A DNA stretch of 18,682 nucleotides from Phoronis ovalis (lineage: Eukaryota; Phoronida; Phoronidae): NCBI GenBank assembly GCA_028565635.1, contig JAOXYB010017553.1, positions 1 to 18,682 of the forward strand, read 5' to 3'. The first letter of the stretch is position 1; each line of letters starts with the position of its first letter. The position numbers were made by a program, and so were the translations under genes. The notes beneath the pieces were generated by a model. It did no database searches. It was not told the origin of the DNA and was given only the letters and a program-made list of their open reading frames with translations. This document shows positions 1 to 10,000 of the stretch, in pieces.

Positions 1-36
1 AAATGCTGTTAAATATTTAGAAACAACTAAATTCAG

Positions 37-84
37 GCAGAAGATTGTCTTGCCTGTGTCCGAATATCCTACTGTTACAAAACG
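37..84 (+). CDS. weak candidate upstream exon (Cys-containing)
   Basis: An AG at 35-36 and a GT at 85-86 bracket 48 bases open in phase 0-0. They would encode a 16-residue peptide AEDCLACVRISYCYKT, which could join in frame to the exon at 982. Its Cys content resembles the FESCDC start of that exon. The acceptor has no good pyrimidine tract, and an alternative exon starting at 41 in another frame gives an equally plausible peptide but the wrong end phase. This may be a chance match. Confidence 0.2.
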
Positions 85-490
85 GTGTAATAAAGTTCAA
101 AGTTATGTAATTAAGTAAATATTGGTGATTTAGACCTGTATTTTATAGATATTGAAAGAATAACTTAAGAACAAATTATTTCCGTGGCAAGGAGTGCATG
201 GAAGAAGTGCATTTCTTTACTAAAAAACTAAAATTAATTTTCCAAGCACATTTAACAACAGAAATCTCGCGCATTGACTAAAATTGTGTGGGTCTAAATT
301 GAAAATAAGAAGAGGTTGTTTTTTACGTGTAAAATTACAGCATTAAAACTAGATTCGTTGCTGCATGGGTTGGTACAATAATTTATTTTCAACTGTCTCT
401 TGAAGTTAATAAAATTAATTATAACTATTACATTGTCAACCAAAGTGTTATATCTTGTGCTGTTTATGTCACGAAAACTGTGAACTGGCT

Positions 491-558
491 GATATATATA
501 TATATATAATATATACATACATATATATACATGTATAAACACACACACACACATATAA
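491..558. repeat. TA/CA compound microsatellite
   Basis: A run of TA dinucleotides passes through ATACAT variants into a (CA)n stretch. This is simple-sequence DNA with no coding signal. Small open frames across it are low-complexity artefacts. Confidence 0.9.
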
Positions 559-693
559 AGGAATATACTACTGGTGCCGAAATAATATTTGCTACTTTAA
601 GCAATGTTTACTTTAAGCCCATTGTTTGAAACTATGAAAATGTAGTCATTTCCAGCAAAAAAAATTTAAAGTCATGTTAAGCTTTACTTCCAG

Positions 694-729
694 TTCAAAA
701 TGTCAAACATGTATGTTGACTGCCAGCAG
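694..729 (+). CDS. weak candidate microexon
   Basis: A stretch after a pyrimidine-containing acceptor (tttacttccag) and before a GTAGCG donor is open for 12 codons in phase 0-0, encoding FKMSNMYVDCQQ. It would join in frame to the exon at 982. It is too short to judge by eye, and splice-like dinucleotides are common in such AT-rich sequence. Confidence 0.2.
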
Positions 730-981
730 GTAGCGCTTACTTTACCAGCATGAGTGCCATCAGGCAGAAGATGATGAGAACATGTGTTTGTGGTAAACAG
801 TGTCTGATCATGTAGTTTCAGGTTAAAATTTGCTATTATTTTTTACAATAATGCCAGATATTTTTGTCTAAAATGTATGATAAAATGGAAAACATTTCAG
901 CATCCCTGGTTCCATTAAATTGTGTCGAACAGTGCTTGCTACCTTAAAAGACTTCTGATGATATGAAACATTTTATTTCAG

Positions 982-1071
982 TTTGAAAGTTGTGACTGTC
1001 GAGTAGTTGACGATCTTCCTCCTGGGATATCTGAGTGTTCTGGCACAGAAAACTTAGCTGTACAAATAAAG
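982..1071 (+). CDS. small Cys-rich exon upstream of the giant exon
   Basis: A strong acceptor (cattttatttcag) is followed by 30 codons and a consensus donor (AAG|GTAGAT). Only phase 0 is open; both other frames hit stops. The peptide starts FESCDCRVVDDLPPG and continues SECSGTENLAVQIK, with three cysteines and an acidic, proline-containing core. Ending in phase 0, it joins cleanly to the phase-0 acceptor at 3037, giving a junction ...QIK|TLKRKV. I do not recognise the domain; it could be the end of a larger Cys-rich module encoded off the left edge. The matching phase and good splice signals make it a probable coding exon, but no transcript supports it here. Confidence 0.68.
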
Positions 1072-4000
1072 GTAGATAATTATCTTTCTCTGTGCATTGA
1101 ATTATGTCTCTTGGAATAACTTGGCATTTGGCAATATGTGTGTATGTGTGTGTATATACGCAATTGCACAAATACATAGCTCAGTGTGTTAGCTTGTAAA
1201 CTTAGTGTTGCTCCTGATTTTCTAAATGTCTTGACTGTATATCAAGAACCAATTAGAAAGCTTCATTCTTCAGAAATTGTTACACTAAACATTTCTGATC
1301 TAATTCCACTTGTGGTTATAGTCTTGTCCATTGTTGGTCTCCTCCAAAATCGGCTTCCCCAGATGTCATAATTTGAATTATGAATTTCCATCAACCTGTG
1401 TACAAACTAGCCAAATATATGCTTTCTGTGAATCCTATCTCTGTCTCAAAGATTACTATCAGCTGTACCATTAGGTAAAAATATGACAAAATGGATCCAC
1501 CTAAATCTCAGTAATACCCTCTGGAAACCACCATTTTGAAAAAGTGCCATTGCCAGCACTTAATTGCTTACAAGATGGCCAACTGACAGCCATGTTTGTT
1601 TTCGGATAGTACGTCGCAAAAACTGGTTCAGTTTTTATTCAGATCAACGGATTAGGCTAGACATTTCAGAATGACCTTAAAAAGTAGGTCAAATGCCGAT
1701 CAGCTTCTTATTGGTACAGGGCAAGTAAAGGTCAAAGTACAGGACAGGTATAATTTTTACCTGGATTACTTCCAATATGGCCAACTGGCAGCCATGTTTG
1801 TTCTTAAGAGGGCATGTCAAAGTACGTCAATAACTGTAAAACAGAATGCTGCCTGGATGATTCAAAGGTAGTTTTAAGAAGGCCATACATGTAGGTGGGT
1901 AGGTGTTGTAGGCTAAGTGCTGGTTTTGAATGACCTCTGAAAAAAGGTCCACTAGTGATTTGAAAATTCAATATTTCTTTTGCAGTTATCAAAACTGTTT
2001 TTGCCCAAATCTTGAAGACTCTTGATAAATAGCGAAATCACTTTCATTCAGAAAGTAAATAGAGGTTGAAATTACAGGTCTATGGTTAATTTAACATGGA
2101 TAATTTCCAATGTGAATGATTAGCAGCGCCATATTTGTTCCAGTAGTCGATACCCCGATAACAACTTAGTTTCTATCGGATCAGTTTCATATTTGGTACA
2201 ACATAAATACAGGGCAAAATACAGGTCCAATATGTTTTTTTGGTGTGCTTCGGCTCTGATATGGCCGACTAGTGGCTATTTTGTTTATCTAGACCTATGT
2301 CATGGTAACCGCAAAGATAAAGCATTTCCTGGACGATTCAAAAGTGTTTTGTAAAGGTCATAGGAGGGTGGGTGTTATAGGCTAAGTGGTATTTTAAAAT
2401 GGCTGCCATCCAAAGCTTCAACATTTTTTACAGCCGTCAAACTGTTTGTGCCCACATTTGGAAAATTCTGACATGTATGGAGATCGTTTTAAATCACAAG
2501 GTAAATGGAGGTCAAAATATAGGTCAGTGTTGATTGTGACCTGTATCACATGTGCCCGACTGGTGGCCATATTTGTTCCTGTAGGAAGCATTGCCTGGAT
2601 AAGTTTAAGGTGGATTTATGAATGATTAATTGTTAGGTGGTATTTTAGAATGACTGAAAGATTGGTCAACTTGATCTGAAAAGTTGACATTTTCCCACAG
2701 TTGTCGAACCGTTTTTGCCAGATCTTGAAAATTCTGATACATGGAGAGGTCGCTTAAAACTACTTCAAATTGATGGGCTGTCTGCAAAAGCAGACCTCTT
2801 GTTAGTATTGTTAGAACTAGAGTATCAATCACATTGAGCAATCCTAGGCAAGGCGCACCAGCATAATATTTAGCTATAAGCTTATTGGCTTGTTAAAATT
2901 GAAGTTAACTAGTTTTAAGTTTTTTCAGTTAATTCCTCTCCGCCATTGCATCCTTAATTATTGTACTTTGAGGGTTCTTTGAAAGATTGGAAACAAGTTG
3001 TAAATCAATGTAACAAGTTAAGCAATATATTTTCAGACACTGAAGAGAAAAGTAGATTCTGAAAATGATGTAAAAACAAAACAGCGCAAAATAACTACCT
3101 TTACCGATGCTGAAGATGTTGATGAATACAGTGACGAAGAAAATAGCATGTCCCTAAAAGTACAAACATTCGTCAGCAATACTGGCAGATCTAGTAGCAG
3201 CAGTGACTCAGATGTGACCCTTTGTTCCAACCCTACATACACAGAATATGGTCACACAGTTTGCTTCAGTAATATCAACACTAAAGAAATTTTACAAGAG
3301 GGTGAGACACACTTTTCTGAAAGCACAGGAACAGAAAAAGATGCAGATATTCAAAGTGATGCTCCAGAGTCTCAGGAAACTGAATGTTGTGATTGTGATC
3401 TTGAAAATCCTCAGTGCCGCTGTAAGGTGGATCAGCTAAGTAACAGTCCTACTTGCACCAAACAGCCAACTACGCATAGTGCTGAACAGCCATCCATGTT
3501 CATTGCTGAACACCCAATTATTAGTACTAGTAAACAGCCAACTGTGTTAAATGTCAAGCAACCAACTAGGGGTAGTGCTGAATGCCCAACTATGTTAATT
3601 GCCAAAAAGCCAACTTTAATTGGCGATATTTCTTTGGCTGATATCAGTGACAAGAAATGCCATGGTGACAAAACTTACAAGGTTATTACTGCTGAAGAAG
3701 CTATTCAAGTTACCTCTCCTGGTGATCACATTGACAGTAGGACATTTGTTAATGATGAAGCAGATTTGGCACATGCTATATGTATTAAAGATGGTGAACA
3801 TGATATAAAGGACATTACATCAGATCGTAAAAAGTGTTCAGTAGATTTGCACTGCATTTCTCCTGATAATGACAGTAATTGTGGTAATCAGTGTACTAGC
3901 AGTCCATCAGCCTCTGACAATAAAGCTCAAGACAAACATGTTCAAACGGACAAGAATGGAGATCTTCCATCTACCGGTGCACAGGATGACAGTGTTTGTG

Positions 4001-7000
4001 ACAGTGACTGTGAAGATGATGGTAATCTTGTTGTGCAGGACATCGTATTGGAAAATAAGGTTGAAGATATTCCTGAGATCTCCCTTAGTGAAGACATTGA
4101 AGAGAAGGTTGATTTTCCGACAGGCTCACAGGCTGCCTTCAGCATTTCTGGTATGTCCATTACTGATAATATTGACAAACTTCATTGTGACAAAATTGAT
4201 GTCGTGATTGAATCTGAAAAAGATATCCGAGTAACTTGTCATGGTTCTAGCACTGAATGTGTAATGTCTGTTGGGGATGAAATAGATTTTGCACCTGATA
4301 TAAAAGTAATTACTTCTCATGATGGTGATTGTGATTTTCCGTGTACCAGCAATCCAACAGCCTCTAAGAATGAAGCTCAAAACGAACTTGTTCATATACA
4401 CAATGAATACAGTTCTGATAGATCAATTGATTGTCCATTGCTTCTGGACTACAATGCTGTTGTTCATGCATACTTTAAAGCAGTTCTTCCATCCAATGGT
4501 GCACAAGATGATAAGATGTCTGAAAGAACCAATTTGGAAAAGTGTGATGATGACAAACATCTTTGTGAGAACGACAATATTTTCAATATCCATTCCACTG
4601 GTGATCAGTCATGTTCAGAAAAGTCAACTATTATCAATGTAGAACTGCCAACTACATGTGGTGCCAGTCAATCAACTATGTTTAGCACTGAACAACCTAC
4701 TAATATTCATGCTGAAGAACTGACTAGTGCTAGTGCCGAGCAACCACCTAATATTATTGTTCAACAACCAACATGTTCTAGTTCCAAACAACCGATTGTT
4801 GTTGTCAGGAATAAGTATAAAACATCCATAATGACCAATGAAAGAAAAACAATTGAAGCTTCTGAATGCATTGACAGGGATAATTTAAGTGAAATCTCTG
4901 AAAAACAAATAATTGCTGAGAGTAGTGCTAATGATGCTGATGTTCAGATGATATCCCATTCTTTTGACAGTAAGAAAGAATCCAGTAATGTTGAAATTGA
5001 TTTGAAGACCAATGTTGAAGATTTCTGTGATCAACGGAAGTTCCATAATAAAAACAAGGACTTTGACGAACAAGAAACAGCAGCCATTACTCAAGAACGA
5101 GGAAAAACAACTTTCAGCAATGTTTGTTACAGTGATGGTGAAGATAATGGTAACCAGTCTTTTGTGCCAGAAATGGTATCAAATAAAAAGTTTGAAGATG
5201 TTCCTGAGATCTTCCATAGTGAACACACTGAAAAGAAAGTTGATTTTCAAATAGGCTCCAAGGTTACTGTCAGTTTATCTGGTATTTCCATTACTGATAA
5301 TGTTGACAAAGAATGTCATGTTGACAAAACTGACTTCGTGATTGAAGCTGACAAAGAAATCCGAGTAACTTGCCATGGTGCTCACACTGAATATAAGATG
5401 TCTGTTGGGGACGAAGTAGATTTTGCATCTGATATAAAAGTAATAGCTTCTCATGATGGTGATTGCAATTTTCCATGTGGTAGCAATCCAACAGCCTCTA
5501 AGAATGAAGCTCAAAACGAACTTGTTCATATACACAATGAGTGCATTTCTGATGGATCAACTGATTCTCAATTGCTTCCTCACTACAATGCTGTTGTTCA
5601 TGCAGACTTTAAAGCAGTTCTTCCATCCAATGGTGCACAAGATGATAAGATGTCTGAAAGAACCAATTTGGAAAAGTGTGATGATAAAAAACATCTTTGT
5701 GAGAACGACAATATTTTCAATATCCATTCCACTGGTGATCAGTCATGTTCTGAAAAGCCAACTATTATCAGTGTAGAACTACCAACTACATGTGCCAGTC
5801 AATCAACTATGTTTAGCACTGAACAACCTATTAATATTAATGCCGAAGAACTGACTAGTGCTAGTGCCGAGCAACCACCTAACATTATTGTTCAACAACC
5901 AACATGTTCTAGTGCCAAACAACAGATTGTTGTTGTCAGCAATAAGTATAAAACATCCATAGTGACCAATGAAAGAAAAACAATTGAAGCTTCTGAATGC
6001 ATTGACAGGGATTATGTAAGTGAAATCTCTGAAAAACAAATAATTGCTGAGAGTAGTGCTAATGATGCTGATGTTCAAATGATATCCCATTCTTTTGATA
6101 GTAAGAAAGAATCCAGTAATGTTGAAATTGATGTGAAGACCAATGTTGAAGATTTCTGTGATCAATGGAAGTTCCATAATAAAAACGAGGACTTTGACGA
6201 ACAAGAAATAGTATCCATTACTGAAGAACGAGGAAAAACAACTTTCAGCAATATTTGTTACAGTGATGGTGAGGATAATAGTAACCAGTCTTTTGTGCCG
6301 GAAATGGTATCAAATAAAAAGTTTGAAGATATTCCTGAGATCTTCCGTGGTGGTGACACTGAAAAGAAAGTTGATTTTCAAACAGGCTCCAAGGTTACTG
6401 CCAGTTTATCTGGTATTTCCATTACTGATAATGTTGACAAAGAATGTCATGTTGACAAAACTGACTTAGTGATTGAAGCTGACAAAGAAATCCGAGTAAC
6501 TTGCCATGGTGCTCACACTGAATGTAAGATGTCTGTTGGGGATGAAGTAGATTTTGCATCTGATATAAAAGTAATAGCTTCTCATGATGGTGATTGCAAT
6601 TTTCCATGTGGTAGCAATCCAACAGCCTCTAAGAATGAAGCTCAAAACGAACTTGTTCATATACACAATGAGTGCATTTCTGATAGATCAACTGATTCTC
6701 AATTGCTTCCTCACTACAATGCTGTTGTTCATGCAGACTTTAAAGCAGTTTTTCCATCCAATGGTGCACAAGATGACAAGATGTCTGAAAGAACCAATTT
6801 GGAAAAGTGTGATGATGACAAACACCTTTGTGAGAACAACAATATTTTCAATATCCATTCCACTGGTGATCAGTCATGTTCTGAAAAGCCAACTATTATC
6901 TATGTAGAACTGCCAACTACATGTGGTGCCAGTCAATCAACTATGTTTAGCACTGAACAACCTACTAATATTAATGCTGAAGAACTGACTAGTGCTAGTG

Positions 7001-10000
7001 CCGAGCAACCACCTAACATTATTGTTCAACAACTAACATGTTCTAGTGTCAAACAACCGACTGTTGTTGTCAGCAATAAGTATAAAACATCCATAGTGAC
7101 CAATGAAAGAAAAACAATTAAAGCTTCTGAATGCATTGACAGGGATAATTTAAGTGAAACATCTGAAAAACAAATAATTGCTGAGAGTAGTGCTAATGAT
7201 GCTGATGTTCAGATGATATCCCTTCCTTTTGATAGTAAGAAAGAATCCTGTAATGTTGAAATTGATTTGAAGACCAATGTTGAAGATTTCTGTGATCAAC
7301 GGAAGTTCCATAATGAAAGCAAAGACTTTGACGAACAAGAAACAGCAACCATTACTGAAGAACGAGGAAAAACAACTTTCAACAATGTTTGTTACAGTGA
7401 TGGTGAGGATAATGGTAACCAGTCTTTTGTGCCGGAAATGGTATCGGATAAAAAGTTTGAAGATGTTCTTGAGATCTTCCATAGTGAAGACACTGAAAAG
7501 AAAGTTGATTTTCAAACAGGCTCCACAGTTACTGTCAGCTTTTCTGGTATTTCTGGTATTTCCATAACTGATAATGTTGACAAAGAATGTTATGGTGACA
7601 AAAGTGACTTAGCGATTGAAGATGACAAAGATATTCGAGTAAGTTGCCATGGTGCTCACACTGAATGTAAGATGTCTGTTGCGGATGAAGTAGATTTTGC
7701 ATCTGATGTAAAAGTAATAGCTTCTCATGATGGTGATTGCAATTTTCCGTGTGGTAGCAATCCAACAGCCTCTAAGAATGAAACTCAAAACGAACTTGTT
7801 CATATACACAATGAGTGCATTTCTGATAGATCAGCTGATTCTCAATTGCCTCCTGACAATGCTGTTGTTCATGCAGACTTTAAAGAAGTTTTTCCATCCA
7901 ATGGTGCACAAGATGATAAGATGTCTGAAAGAACCAATTTGGAAAAGTTTGATGATGACAAACATCTTTGTGAGAACGACAATATTTTCAATATCCATTC
8001 CACTGGTGATCAGTCATGTTCTGAAAAGCCAACTATTATCTATGTAGAACTGCCAGCTACATGTGGTGCCAGTCAATCAGCTATGTTTAGCACTGAACAA
8101 CCTACTAATATTAATGCTGAAGAACTGACTAGTTTTAGTGCCGAGCAACCACCTAACATTATTGTTCAACAACCAACATGTTCTAGTGCCAAACAACCGA
8201 CTGTTGTTAGCAATAAGTATGAGACATCCATAATGACCAATGAAAGAAAAACAATTGGAACTTCTGAATGCATTGACAGGGATAATGTAAGTGAAACCTC
8301 TGAAAAACAAATAATTGCTGAGAGTAGTGCTGATGTTCAGATGATATCCCATTCTTTTGATAGTAAGAAAGAATCCAGTAACGTTGAAATTGATTTGAAG
8401 ACCAATGTTGAAGATTTCTGTGATCAACGGGAGTTCCATAATGAAAGCAAAGACTTTGACGAACAAGAAACAGCAGCCATTACTGAAGAACGAGGAAAAA
8501 CAACTTTCAACAATGTTTGTTACAGTGATGGTGAGGATAATGGTAACCAGACTTTTATGCCGAAAATGGTATCGGATAAAAAGTTTGAAGATGTTCTTGA
8601 GATCTTCCATAGTGAAGACACTGAAAAGAAAGTTGATTTTCAGACAGGCTCCTCATTTACTGTCAGCTTTTCTGGTATTTCCATTACTGATAATGTTGAC
8701 AAAGAATGTTATGGTGACAAAAGTGACTTAGTGATTGAAGATGACAAAGATATTCGAGTAAGTTGTCATGGTGCTCACACTGAATGTAAGATGTCTGTTG
8801 GGGATGAATTAGATTTTGCATCTGATATAAAAGTAATAGCTTCTCATGATGGTGATTGCAATTTGCCGTGTGGTAGCAATCCAACAGCCTCTAAGAATGA
8901 AGCTCAAAACGAACTTGTTCATATACACAATGAGTGCATTTCTGATGGATCAGCTGATTCTCAATTGCCTCCTGACAATGCTGTTGTTCGTGTAGACTTT
9001 AAAGAAGTTTTTCCATCCAATGGTGCACAAGATGATAAGATGTCTGAAAGAACCAATTTGGAAAAGTGTTATGATGACAAACATCTTCGTGAGAACGACA
9101 ATATTTTCAATATCCATTCCACTGGTGATCAGTCATATTCTGAAAAGCCAACTATTATCTATGTAGAACTGCCAACTACATGTGATGCCAGTCAATCAAC
9201 TATGTTTAGCACTGAACAACCTACTAATATTAATGCTGAAGAACTGACTAGTGCTAATGCCGAGCAACCACCTAATGTTATTGTTCAACAACCAACATGT
9301 TCTAGTGTCAAACAACCGACTGTTGTTGTTAGCAATAAGTATAAAACATCCATAATGACCAATGAAAGAAAAACAATTGAAGCTTCTGAATGCATTGACA
9401 GGGATAATTTAAGTGAAATCTCTGAAAAACAAATAATTGCTGAGAGTAGTGCTAATGATGCTGATGTTCAGATGATATCCCATTCTTTTGACAGTAAGAA
9501 AGAATCCAGTAATGTTGAAATTGATTTGAAGACCAATGTTGAAGATTTCTGTGATCAACGGAAGTTCCATAATGAAAGCGAAGACTTTGACGAACAAGAA
9601 ACAGCAGCCATTACTGAAGAACGAGGAAAAACAACTTTCAACAATGTTTGTTACAGTGATGGTGAGGATAATGGTAACCAGACTTTTGTGCCGGAAATGG
9701 TATCGGATAAACAGTTTGAAGATGCTCCTGAGATCTCCCATAGTGAAGACACTGAAAAGAAAGTTCATTTTCAAAGCGACTCCAAGGTTACTGTCAGTTT
9801 ATCTGGTATTTCCATTGCTGATAATGTTGACAAAGATTGTCATGTTGACAAAACTGACTTAGTGATTGCAGCTGACAAAGAAATCCGAATAACATGCCAT
9901 GGTGCTCACACTGATTGTAAGATGTCTGTTGGGGATGAAGTAGATTTTGCATCTGATATAAAAGTAATAGCTTCTCATGATGGTGATTGCAATTTTCCAT

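Larger units (their letters stand above)
1072..3036 (+). other. intron between the Cys-rich exon and the giant exon
   Basis: It runs from the GTAGAT donor to the atattttcag acceptor at 3035-3036. It holds a small TG microsatellite (1135-1157) and degenerate non-coding repeats from about 1530 to 2770, described separately. A 61-codon open frame at 1186-1371 has no flanking splice signals that I find convincing. No other gene is seen. Confidence 0.6.

Noticed and set aside
1186-1371. 61-codon plus-strand ORF with a hydrophobic end
   Set aside because: It lies in an intron, starts near the TG microsatellite, shows no convincing acceptor or donor, and I recognise no family in it.
1671-1992. Small ORFs on both strands at 1671-1871 and 1804-1992
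   Set aside because: They fall in the degenerate ~320-bp repeat and are not conserved among its copies.
3148-3150. ATG at 3148 as the protein start
   Set aside because: The frame stays open to an acceptor at 3036, and an in-phase upstream exon fits. The ATG is just the first Met in the exon.
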